DNA of 16,808 bases, from NCBI GenBank assembly GCA_019637645.1, contig JAHBVH010000116.1:1-16808 (forward strand), given 5' to 3'. How positions within the stretch are numbered: the stretch's first letter is position 1; each line of letters opens with the position of its first letter. The position numbers and the translations under genes were made by a program. The DNA is from Caldilineaceae bacterium (GTDB lineage Bacteria > Chloroflexota > Anaerolineae > Caldilineales > Caldilineaceae). Under the pieces are notes generated by a model. That model did no database searches. It was not told the origin of the DNA and saw nothing but the letters and a program-made list of their open reading frames with translations. Below, piece by piece: positions 8,117-14,645 of this stretch.

Positions 8117-8151
8117 AGAGATTAGAGGTCAGAGGTCAGAGGTCAGAGGTC
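8117..8151 (+). repeat. Heptanucleotide array, five AGARRTY units
   Basis: One AGAGATT unit followed by four AGAGGTC units, 35 bp in total, just after the stop codon of the binding-protein gene. A looser unit AGAAGAC (8110-8116) precedes it. The same unit type forms a second 35-bp array at 11658-11692. Resembles the short tandemly repeated heptamers known from cyanobacterial genomes. Confidence 0.85.
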
Positions 8152-8160
8152 AGTTCAGTC

Positions 8161-8195
8161 TTCTGTCTTCTGCCTTCTGTCTTCTGTCTTCTGCC
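8161..8195 (-). repeat. Heptanucleotide array, five TTCTGYC units (opposite orientation)
   Basis: TTCTGTC, TTCTGCC, TTCTGTC, TTCTGTC, TTCTGCC, again exactly 35 bp. Read on the minus strand and shifted in phase, the unit is AGAAGRC, related to the AGARRTY units next to it, and identical to AGAAGAC at 8110-8116. The two arrays therefore face each other and CTGTCTTCT within this array can pair with AGAAGACAG at 8110-8118. Confidence 0.85.
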
Positions 8196-8218
8196 CGCCG
8201 CGTATATAAGGTAGTGTA

Positions 8219-9136
8219 ATGACAACAGGAACTTCTGTATCCAGACGCCGGCGCTCTTTGCTGTGGCGTGAAAGTATTGATGGTTATATTTTTATCTTGC
8301 CTTGGCTGATTGGCTTTTTGGTCTTTGTGGCTGGGCCCATGGTGGCGTCGTTTCTGATCAGTTTTATGCGGTGGGAGATTGTCACGCCGCCGCGGTGGAT
8401 TGGCATTGCCCAATACACCAAACTCTTTCAGGATAATCGCTTCTATCTTTCCCTCTATAACACCGCCTACTACGTCTTTATCGGCGTGCCGCTGCATCTC
8501 CTCTTGGCGTTGCTGGCGGCTATGGCAATGAATCTCAACTTGCGTGGGATTCGCTTCTATCGCACGATCTACTTTATCCCAAGCATCACGCCCGTCGTCG
8601 CCAGCTCGTTGCTATGGCTCTGGATCTTTAACCCCGAGTTTGGCTTGGCGAACATTGCCCTCAATGCGTTGGGCCTGCCCAGCCTCTATTGGTTGCAAGA
8701 TCCCAGAATCGCCAAGTTGGCCTTCATCATCATGAGCTTTTGGACAATCGGCGGCCAAATGGTCATCCTCCTGGCCGGGTTAAAAGGCATTCCGCGCACG
8801 CTTTATGAAGCAGCGGAGATTGATGGTGCTGGCAACTGGGCAAGCTTTTGGAACATCACGTTGCCCATGCTCTCGCCAGCCATCTTCTTTAACTTGATCT
8901 TGGCGATCATTGGCGCGTTTCAAGTCTTTACGCAGAGCTATATCATTACCAGCGGTGGCCCCGAGAATGCGACCCTCTTCTACGTGCTCTATCTCTACCG
9001 CATGGCTTTTGAGAATTTCCAAATGGGCTACGCCTCGGCATTGGCTTGGGTCCTCTTCGTGATCATCTTGATCTTTACGTTTATCCAGTTCCGCCTATCG
9101 GATCGCTGGGTCTTTTATGAGGGGTCGGTACGGTAA
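8219..9136 (+). CDS. ABC sugar transporter permease, MalF/UgpA type
   Basis: 305 residues, the usual length for a CUT1 MalF-type permease without long insertions. AAGG at 8208-8211 stands seven bases before the ATG. A basic N-terminus (RRRR at 10-13) is followed by a first membrane segment at about 21-48, and about six segments in all. The cytoplasmic EAA loop, where the ATPase docks, is at residues 197-220: EAAEIDGAG followed by the LP pair in ITLPMLSP. It forms the sugar channel with the next gene; its stop TAA overlaps the next ATG (TAATG), so translation is probably coupled. The 111 bases before it hold the heptad arrays. No ATPase gene is nearby, so a shared MsmK/UgpC-type ATPase from elsewhere is likely. 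Confidence 0.95.
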   Translation: MTTGTSVSRRRRSLLWRESIDGYIFILPWLIGFLVFVAGPMVASFLISFMRWEIVTPPRWIGIAQYTKLFQDNRFYLSLYNTAYYVFIGVPLHLLLALLAAMAMNLNLRGIRFYRTIYFIPSITPVVASSLLWLWIFNPEFGLANIALNALGLPSLYWLQDPRIAKLAFIIMSFWTIGGQMVILLAGLKGIPRTLYEAAEIDGAGNWASFWNITLPMLSPAIFFNLILAIIGAFQVFTQSYIITSGGPENATLFYVLYLYRMAFENFQMGYASALAWVLFVIILIFTFIQFRLSDRWVFYEGSVR

Positions 9137-10038
9137 TGACTACGTCTGTTTCGGTTGATAGTGCTGAGGAAAGCACAACCATGGTTGTCCATACAGACCA
9201 AGAGCGGCACCGCAGCTTGTTGGGCGAGTTGCCTTGGCATCTCCTCCTCAGCGCGGTCGGCATCTTGTTGCTGGCACCCTTGGCCTGGTTGATCTCCACC
9301 TCGCTCAAGGAACCCAGCGCGATCTTTATCTTACCGCCCCAATGGATTCCTAATCCAGTCCGGTGGCAGAATTATCCCGAAGCGTTACAGGCCCAGCCGT
9401 TCCTGCGCTTCTTTCTCAACACCCTAACCATTACCGTTCTGGCCACGTTGGGCACGGTGCTGACGGCGTCCATGGCAGCCTTTGCCTTTGCTCGGTTACG
9501 CTTTCCCCTGCGCGGCTTTTGGTTTGGGATTGTGATCTCGACCCTCATGCTGCCGAGCATTGTCACCATGATCCCAACCTTTATCCTCTTTCGCTATCTC
9601 AAGTGGATCGACACCTTCCTGCCGCTCATCGTGCCCTATTGGTTTGGGGGCGGCGCGTTTAATATCTTCTTGCTCCGCCAATTCTTTATGACCATCCCCC
9701 TCGAATTGGATGAGGCAGCCCGCATGGATGGGGCCAATAGCTATCGCATCTATGCCCAGATCATCCTACCGCTGGCAAAACCGGCATTGGCGACCGTTAC
9801 CATCTTTGGCATCATCGCCCATTGGAACGAATTCGTCTTGCCCTTGATCTATCTCCATAGCACGGAAAAGTGGACCATGGCGATTGGCCTCCAAGGGTTC
9901 CGCGATCTCTATTCGACTCAATGGCATTGGTTGATGGCCGCATCGACTGTCATGGTCTTGCCGCTCATCCTCCTCTTTTTTAGCGCTCAACGCTATTACC
10001 TCGAAGGCATTCAAATGTCGGGGATTGCTGGTCGCTAA
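9136..10038 (+). CDS. ABC sugar transporter permease, MalG/UgpE type
   Basis: 300 residues, starting at the ATG that shares its A with the preceding TAA stop. A 30-residue polar N-terminus leads into a first membrane segment (about 33-51), then the typical MalG pattern: a periplasmic loop with PxxWIPNP, and five more segments. The EAA loop starts at residue 193 (EAARMDGANS, then ILPLAKP), fitting the docking helix for the ATPase. It pairs with the upstream MalF-type permease. A strong intrinsic terminator follows 33 bases after the stop, so this is the last gene of the importer operon. Confidence 0.95.
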   Translation: MTTSVSVDSAEESTTMVVHTDQERHRSLLGELPWHLLLSAVGILLLAPLAWLISTSLKEPSAIFILPPQWIPNPVRWQNYPEALQAQPFLRFFLNTLTITVLATLGTVLTASMAAFAFARLRFPLRGFWFGIVISTLMLPSIVTMIPTFILFRYLKWIDTFLPLIVPYWFGGGAFNIFLLRQFFMTIPLELDEAARMDGANSYRIYAQIILPLAKPALATVTIFGIIAHWNEFVLPLIYLHSTEKWTMAIGLQGFRDLYSTQWHWLMAASTVMVLPLILLFFSAQRYYLEGIQMSGIAGR

Positions 10039-10070
10039 CCCGAACGGCCACTGTGCATCCCTTGCTGGTC

Positions 10071-10107
10071 AAGCGGTCAGGCAGCCTTGCTACCTGACCG
10101 CTTTTTT
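10071..10107 (+). terminator. Rho-independent terminator of the sugar-importer operon
   Basis: AAGCGGTCAGG (10071-10081) pairs perfectly with CCTGACCGCTT (10093-10103) around an 11-base loop, and the T-run extends to 10107 (six T). It sits just after the second permease gene, and is the best terminator in the window. Confidence 0.9.
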
Positions 10108-10133
10108 GTTCCGCCTAATTATCATAACAATGC

Positions 10134-10207
10134 GGGGTTAAACCCCCTGACTAACCGCGAAAAGCGCCTGCAGGCGCTTTTCGCGGTTAGCTACCGGATT
10201 TATCCGG
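10134..10207. repeat. Cluster of three palindromes including a perfect 40-bp one
   Basis: First GGGGTT-A-AACCCC (10134-10146). Then a perfect palindrome with 20-bp arms and no spacer, 10151-10190, whose halves begin CTAACCGCG and end CGCGGTTAG with a CCTGCAGG centre. Then CCGGAT-TT-ATCCGG (10194-10207). They lie between the importer terminator and the IclR promoter. REP-like elements, a regulator site, or a double-sided terminator stem are the options; there is no T-run on either side of the 40-mer. Confidence 0.85.
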
Positions 10208-10256
10208 ATCGCTATAACCAAGTTCGCGATTGCCCTGCCGAGCACCAATTCACCGC

Positions 10257-10285
10257 TTGACAGCGACGGCAAAGCACGCTATCAT
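10257..10285 (+). promoter_or_regulatory. Sigma-70 type promoter for the IclR-family gene
   Basis: TTGACA (10257-10262), exactly 17 bases, then TATCAT (10280-10285). Six of six and five of six matches to the consensus. Predicted transcription start near 10292, giving a leader of about 40 bases before the ATG at 10333. Confidence 0.75.
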
Positions 10286-10332
10286 ACGCTCATCTGTCCC
10301 ATTTACTAGGACGAACTCGGATAGCAGGACAC

Positions 10333-11109
10333 ATGAACACCAATGTGACAGTCCAATCGATCAGTCGGGCCTTTACCCTCTTGCGCACGATTGCCCAATA
10401 TCCACAGGGCATCACAGTCACCGACTTGGCCCGCCAGACGAAACTGCATAAAAGTACCGTTTCTCGCCTGATTTTGACCTTAGAGGCGGAGCGCGCCGTT
10501 GCTCGGCAAAATGGCACGCTCTATATCGGTGAAGGCATCACCAAATTGGTCACCACCGCGCTCAGTACCGCCACCTTGGTAGCCCTGGTCCATCCCTATC
10601 TCCGTACCTTGGTTGATCAGATCAATGAAACCGCGGGCCTCTGCATCCCCGAAGAAACATGTGCCTTTTATGTAGACCAGATCACGACTGATCACGATAT
10701 TCAGATCCGCGATTGGACAGGAGAACGCTATCCGCTGCATGCTGTCTCGTCGGGCAAACTCTTTTTGGCTTACGCGGCTGAACCACAAATCAACACCTAC
10801 CTCGCCCAACCGCTAGCCGCGCTTGGGCCGAAAACCATAACCGCGCCAAGTGCGTTACGCCAGCAACTCGCCCAAATTCGCACCCAAGGGTATGATTGGT
10901 CCTTGGAGGAATTCACCGCAGGGTTAGCCGTCGTCTCTGCCCCAATTTTCGATGCGCACGGCACAGTCATTGCGTCAATCTATGTCTGTGGCCCCACGCT
11001 TCGTTTCCCGCCCGTAGACAAAAAAGAAACCATTACACAGCGCGTGATAGCCGCTTGTCAAGCCATTACGCGCACAATCTCAACAGGCCAACGCCACTTC
11101 CAATCATAG
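10333..11109 (+). CDS. IclR-family transcriptional regulator
   Basis: 258 residues, normal for the family. The N-terminal winged helix-turn-helix covers about residues 8-68, with the recognition helix in KLHKSTVSRLILTLE. The C-terminal IclR effector domain runs from about 80 to 250; GERYPLHAVSSGKLFLA (H136) and the GLAVVSAPIFD strand match the family signature. IclR proteins bind DNA as dimers or tetramers and respond to small metabolites, often those handled by neighbouring genes. Its place just after the sugar importer makes it the likely regulator of that operon; this is inference. AGGA lies only three bases before the ATG, so the GTG at 10342 is an alternative start. It has its own near-consensus promoter. 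The next gene follows 34 bases later. Confidence 0.93.
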   Translation: MNTNVTVQSISRAFTLLRTIAQYPQGITVTDLARQTKLHKSTVSRLILTLEAERAVARQNGTLYIGEGITKLVTTALSTATLVALVHPYLRTLVDQINETAGLCIPEETCAFYVDQITTDHDIQIRDWTGERYPLHAVSSGKLFLAYAAEPQINTYLAQPLAALGPKTITAPSALRQQLAQIRTQGYDWSLEEFTAGLAVVSAPIFDAHGTVIASIYVCGPTLRFPPVDKKETITQRVIAACQAITRTISTGQRHFQS

Positions 11110-11143
11110 GGTGCTGCTACACCCCCTTACATGAAGGATGGGT

Positions 11144-11659
11144 ATGACGATTTATTTGAAAGAAGCCAAACGATGGCCCGGCAGCGAATGGATCAAAGAT
11201 CATCCCCTCGTCCTAGAAAAAGTCTATGCAGCGACCAAAAGCGCGCTGCACGGGCTCTACCCTTTTCTAAAACGGGTTAGCCCCACCCTGACCGAAAAAT
11301 TAATGCTATGGAATGAACATCTCTTTAAGGGCTATCTCTTTAACTGCCAGATGTGCGGCCAATGCATTCTTCACAGCACCGGCATGACCTGTCCCATGAA
11401 CTGTCCGAAAAATCTGCGCAACGGCCCTTGTGGCGGCGTCCGGCCTAACGGTCACTGCGAAGTGATCCCAGAGCGAATGTGTGTGTGGGTACAGGCTTGG
11501 GAACGCACCCAAGCAATGCCCATCTACGGCGAAGAGATTACTTGGCTCCAACCACCGGTCAATCATGCGCTGCAAGGCACCTCGGCTTGGATCAACCTGT
11601 TTGAAGAGATTGATACCAAAACACCGGCAGGGTGGGTACCATTAGCGGATTTAGAGTAG
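11144..11659 (+). CDS. metV: MetV-like cysteine-rich protein (MTHFR C-terminal domain, PF12225 type)
   Basis: 171 residues from the ATG at 11144, which has AAGG (11134-11137) six bases upstream; the in-frame ATG at 11138 directly abuts that site. Eight cysteines fall between residues 68 and 113: C68, C71 and C74 (CxxCxxC), then C83, C87, C96, C105 and C113, including CPMNCPKNLRNGPCGG. This is the hallmark of the domain known as MetV in acetogens, which binds metal (Fe-S cluster and/or zinc) and partners MetF in a MetVF-type methylenetetrahydrofolate reductase that may take electrons from ferredoxin rather than NAD(P)H. The N-terminal 60 residues are basic and helical. A MetF homologue lies 1.8 kb downstream, supporting the pairing. 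A heptad array begins within the stop codon. Confidence 0.85.
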   Translation: MTIYLKEAKRWPGSEWIKDHPLVLEKVYAATKSALHGLYPFLKRVSPTLTEKLMLWNEHLFKGYLFNCQMCGQCILHSTGMTCPMNCPKNLRNGPCGGVRPNGHCEVIPERMCVWVQAWERTQAMPIYGEEITWLQPPVNHALQGTSAWINLFEEIDTKTPAGWVPLADLE

Positions 11660-11692
11660 AGGTCAGAAATCAGAGGTTAGAAATCAGAGGTC
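11658..11692 (+). repeat. Heptanucleotide array, five AGARRTY units
   Basis: AGAGGTC, AGAAATC, AGAGGTT, AGAAATC, AGAGGTC, 35 bp, overlapping the last two bases of the metV-like stop codon. Same unit type and same unit number as the array at 8117-8151, in the same orientation. AAAGGAG for the next gene follows ten bases later. Confidence 0.85.
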
Positions 11693-11717
11693 TCTTTAGA
11701 TAAAGGAGCGTATAGGC

Positions 11718-12680
11718 ATGAACACGGTGGTGAAATCGCCAACCCGTACCGTTTTGATCGGGGCCGATCAGCCCTTTGCCATCATTGGCGAGCGGATCAA
11801 CCCCACAGGCCGCAAAAAGTTAGAGGCGGAGATGTTGGCCGGTGATTTCAGCCGGGTGCTCCGCGATGCCCAAGCCCAAATCGACGCGGGTGCCCATATT
11901 TTGGATGTCAATGTAGGCGTAACTAGTGTCGAGCCCCATAAAACCGAACCGGATCTCATGGTAAAGGTGATCGAATTGGTCCAATCAGTCACCGATGTGC
12001 CACTCTGTATTGATAGCAGTGTGGTGCCAGCCTTGATCGCCGGTATCCAAGTGGCCAAAGGGCGGCCCATCATCAACAGCGTCACCGGCGAAGAAGAGCG
12101 CCTCGAAACGATTCTCCCCGTGGTGGCCGAATATAATGTGCCCGTCATTGCCATTAGCAACGACGAGGCTGGCATTAGCTATGATCCCAAGGTGCGCTTT
12201 GGCGTCGCCAAAAAGATCGTCCAACGGGCCGCCCGTTATGGCATCAAGCCCGCCGACATCCTGATCGACCCATTAGCCATGCCCGTTGGTGCCGTCGCGA
12301 CCGCCGGCCATGATCTCTTTACCATGGTGCGCATGGTACGCGAGGAATTGGGCTGCAACACCGTCTGTGGAGCCAGCAACATCAGCTTTGGCATGCCCAA
12401 CCGTCCCCTCCTCAATGCCACCTTTGTAGCGATGGCCATTGCGGCAGGCATGCCTTGCGCCATTACCAACCCCCTCGAACACGAGATCCGCAATGCCATC
12501 TACGCCGCCGACGCGCTCATGGGCCATGATCCCGGCATGAACTATCTCACGGCTATGCGTAAGCTGGAACGCGAAAAGCAGGCGGCCAGTGGTCAAGCCC
12601 CCACAGCCGTTGCCCATGCTGCCGATGATCGCCGCGCCGCCCGTGAGGCACGCCGCGCCGCGCGGGAAAGTCGCCAGTAG
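11718..12680 (+). CDS. AcsE-like methyltetrahydrofolate:corrinoid methyltransferase
   Basis: 320 residues; AAAGGAG (11702-11708) nine bases before the ATG. It is a pterin-binding TIM barrel: IGERINPTG at 23-31 and LDVNVG at 62-67. The residues that hold methyl-H4folate in Moorella AcsE appear to be kept: D99 (CIDSS), N120 (INSVTGEE), D184 (LIDPLAMP) and N221 (GASNISFGMPNR). These favour methyl transfer between H4folate and a corrinoid protein over dihydropteroate synthase. The barrel ends near residue 280; the last 38 residues form an Ala/Arg-rich tail absent from AcsE (about 262 residues). Flanking MetV and MetF homologues supply its substrate. No corrinoid protein or reactivase is in the window, so direction (methyl entry from a demethylation pathway or methyl donation) is open. 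Confidence 0.85.
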   Translation: MNTVVKSPTRTVLIGADQPFAIIGERINPTGRKKLEAEMLAGDFSRVLRDAQAQIDAGAHILDVNVGVTSVEPHKTEPDLMVKVIELVQSVTDVPLCIDSSVVPALIAGIQVAKGRPIINSVTGEEERLETILPVVAEYNVPVIAISNDEAGISYDPKVRFGVAKKIVQRAARYGIKPADILIDPLAMPVGAVATAGHDLFTMVRMVREELGCNTVCGASNISFGMPNRPLLNATFVAMAIAAGMPCAITNPLEHEIRNAIYAADALMGHDPGMNYLTAMRKLEREKQAASGQAPTAVAHAADDRRAAREARRAARESRQ

Positions 12681-12928
12681 GAAAGCATAAACCAGCGCAG
12701 CCTTCAGGCTACACCAGTCAGGCACAACTCTGCATGCAAGCTTCGGTTGTAGCCCGCTTGAGCAGGGCTTCAGCTACCAGCCACAGGGCTTATGGAAGTT
12801 AAGCACTTGGGCCAGACCTGACAGGTCTCTCGTTCCCCAACCAACTGCGTAACTCCTAACGTAATCTCCATCAGCCTGTGGCACCGTTTACCGATTGAAT
12901 CTTTACTCTTCTAAGGACAAAGGAGCCT
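12681..12928. other. 248-base gap with small palindromes, no gene
   Basis: Contains AGCCT-TC-AGGCT near 12700, a hairpin pairing AGCCCGCT with AGCAGGGCT (about 12750-12770, one bulge), and the palindrome AGACCT-GAC-AGGTCT at 12814-12828. These are REP-like intergenic words. I see no T-run terminator and no good promoter, though the dinB-family gene could have its own. Confidence 0.5.
12814..12828. repeat. Short REP-like palindrome AGACCT-GAC-AGGTCT
   Basis: Perfect 6-bp arms around a 3-base centre, between the AcsE-like and dinB-family genes. Could be an operator half-site pair or a dispersed repeat. Confidence 0.45.
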
Positions 12929-13420
12929 ATGCAACAGGAAGCCGCCCAGTTAGCCAGTGTCATCGAGCGGATTGCGCAGGATATTTTAGCCAAGCTGGTT
13001 GTGCTCAGTGATGAGCAGCTCAATCAGCCGCTGCCCGTTCCTGATGCGAGTCCAGTCTTTGCCATCGCGACCCATGCGGTGGGAATGGGTGAATTTTGGG
13101 TGTTGACTTTGGTCGGCGATCGGCCCAGTGATCGCAATCGCGCGGCCGAGTTCCAGGCCACAGGCCAAGGCCAAGCCTTGATCGCCCGCTATACAGCGTG
13201 GATCGCCGATGTCCATGCCTTGTTGGATGATCTGCCCGCGCCAGCAATGGATCGCGTGGTTGAGCCGCCCCTGGAATTTCGCCGCACCGGTGGCCTGCCC
13301 GATGGCCGATTGACCGTGCGCGATTGTCTGCACCACGTGGTAGAACATACGGCCACTCACCTAGGCCACATTCAACTGAGTGCCGATCTGTTACAGGCGG
13401 GAGTCTTTTCCAACCGATGA
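12929..13420 (+). CDS. DinB-family metal-dependent protein (four-helix, His triad)
   Basis: 163 residues, the normal length for the DinB/YfiT fold. AAAGGAG (12919-12925) precedes the ATG, only three bases away. The likely metal triad is H49 (ATHAVGMGEFW), H140 and H144 (EHTATHLGH), the usual spacing of a first helix His plus HxxxH in the last helix; H135, H136 and H147 add to the cluster. This superfamily is not DNA polymerase IV; known members are divalent-metal thiol-dependent transferases and isomerases (bacillithiol or mycothiol transferases, maleylpyruvate isomerase), most of unknown function. Its stop TGA overlaps the start of the metF-like gene (ATGA), so the two are probably translated together, and a role near one-carbon metabolism is suggested but unproven. 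Confidence 0.88.
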   Translation: MQQEAAQLASVIERIAQDILAKLVVLSDEQLNQPLPVPDASPVFAIATHAVGMGEFWVLTLVGDRPSDRNRAAEFQATGQGQALIARYTAWIADVHALLDDLPAPAMDRVVEPPLEFRRTGGLPDGRLTVRDCLHHVVEHTATHLGHIQLSADLLQAGVFSNR

Positions 13421-14475
13421 CAAGCCAAATTCAGCCGTCGATTGCATGGCCGACGCAGCCCCAACTCGACCATACCTTTAAGGCTTTGCCGGATCAGCCA
13501 AGAAGTGGCCCACTGCGCGCCGACAGCCGGCTGGAACGGGTTCTGCGGTCCGGACGGTTTGCTGTCACCGCCGAGTTGAACGCACCCGATAGCGCCGATC
13601 CCGCCGATGTCTATCGCAATGCCCTGGTCTTGGCCGAGGTGTGCGATGCCATCAACGCCACCGATGGCTCGGGTGCCAACTGTCATATGAGTAGCTTGGG
13701 CTGCTGTGCCCTCCTCACCCGTGCTGGCTACGAGCCCGTCTTCCAAGTCAGTTGCCGCGACCGCAATCGCATTGCCATGCAGGGGGATCTGCTGGGAGCG
13801 GCGGCACTGGGCATCAAGAATGTACTCTGCCTCACCGGCGATGATGTCACTGCTGGCGATCAGCCAGGAGCCAAGCGGGTCTTTGATCTGGACAGTCTCC
13901 AACTCCTGCGCACCGCCCGCCTCATGCGTGACAAGGGGCTCTTCCTCAGCGGGCGCAAGCTGACAACCGCCCCCCGTTTTTTCTTGGGCGCGGCGGAAAA
14001 TCCCTTTGCCCCGCCCTATGATTGGCGGCCCTTACGGCTGGCGAAGAAGATCGAAGCTGGCGCCGATTTTATTCAAACCCAATACTGTTTTGACCTCCCA
14101 CGCCTTCAACAATTTATGCAACGAATACGCGATCTAGGGCTGCACGAAAAGGTCTATCTGCTCATTGGCGTTGGCCCTTTGCGTTCAGAAAAAGCCGCCG
14201 AATTTATGCGCGCCAAGGTACCCGGCGTCTGGATCCCCGATGCGGTGATAGAACGCCTCGCCAAAACACCTAAGAAACAACAGGCCGAAGAGGGCAAACG
14301 CATCTGTATTGAGATCATCCAACAAGTGCGCGCCATGACAGGCGTTCATGGCATTCACCTCATGGCCTATCGCCAAGAAGAAGCGGTGGCCGAGATTGTT
14401 GAGCGTGCTGGCTTGCTGTCGGCACGCCGCGTCCGGGCCGACGCGACCGAACGCCCACCCGCGGGCGAAAGGTAG
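13417..14475 (+). CDS. metF: Methylenetetrahydrofolate reductase (MetF family)
   Basis: 352 residues from the ATG at 13417, which overlaps the previous stop as ATGA. The frame is open further upstream (to 13324) but that part lies wholly within the dinB-family gene. The flavin TIM barrel covers about residues 40-330. E53 (TAELNAP) matches the catalytic Glu of E. coli MetF, LTGDD (139-143) the flavin-contacting Asp, and IQTQYCFD (219-226) the folate-binding Gln. It should reduce 5,10-methylene-H4folate to 5-methyl-H4folate, feeding the AcsE-like enzyme. About 40 extra residues at the N-terminus and a 20-residue polar tail make it longer than E. coli MetF (296). A MetV homologue in the cluster suggests a MetVF-type complex. 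Confidence 0.9.
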   Translation: MTSQIQPSIAWPTQPQLDHTFKALPDQPRSGPLRADSRLERVLRSGRFAVTAELNAPDSADPADVYRNALVLAEVCDAINATDGSGANCHMSSLGCCALLTRAGYEPVFQVSCRDRNRIAMQGDLLGAAALGIKNVLCLTGDDVTAGDQPGAKRVFDLDSLQLLRTARLMRDKGLFLSGRKLTTAPRFFLGAAENPFAPPYDWRPLRLAKKIEAGADFIQTQYCFDLPRLQQFMQRIRDLGLHEKVYLLIGVGPLRSEKAAEFMRAKVPGVWIPDAVIERLAKTPKKQQAEEGKRICIEIIQQVRAMTGVHGIHLMAYRQEEAVAEIVERAGLLSARRVRADATERPPAGER

Positions 14476-14555
14476 CCACAATCGCACCGCATCACGCTCC
14501 TGTGTTTGGCAGAAAACTCATCCTGCGGTAGAGTAATTTCCCATCAAGCGGTTGT

Positions 14556-14584
14556 TTGATGCGAAAGAGCCAACCACCCATAAT
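14556..14584 (+). promoter_or_regulatory. Candidate promoter for the methyltransferase gene
   Basis: TTGATG (14556-14561), 17 bases, CATAAT (14579-14584). The -35 word is also the right arm of a small inverted repeat, CATCAA (14542-14547) with TTGATG (14556-14561), which could be an operator. A start of transcription near 14591 would leave about 55 bases before the ATG at 14646. Confidence 0.4.
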
Positions 14585-14645
14585 AAAGTCTCGGTGTACC
14601 AATGCCGACCAGTGGATGAGCAGCCAAAACCAAGCGAGCAAAGTG

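Noticed and set aside
8110..8195. CRISPR array
   Set aside because: Units are seven bases, directly adjacent, with no spacers and no cas genes.
11100..11143. Cobalamin or other riboswitch before the metV-like gene
   Set aside because: Only 34 bases separate it from the IclR gene, and no B12-box-like sequence is present.
11718..12680. Dihydropteroate synthase (folP)
   Set aside because: Same fold, but the conserved residues and the MetV/MetF context fit methyl-H4folate methyltransferases.
12273..12725. Long minus-strand frame opposite the AcsE-like gene, and similar ones opposite 3939-4418 and 7145-7768
   Set aside because: Shadows of strongly supported + strand genes, with no ribosome site or protein-like motifs.
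12929..13420. DNA polymerase IV (E. coli dinB)
   Set aside because: The protein is a 163-residue His-triad four-helix protein; only the name is shared.
14556..14645. Earlier start for the methyltransferase (TTG 14556, ATG 14559, ATG 14616)
   Set aside because: The first two overlap a promoter-like site and none has a ribosome site; MENSINYDTIAPTYA is the typical family start. ATG 14616 remains possible.
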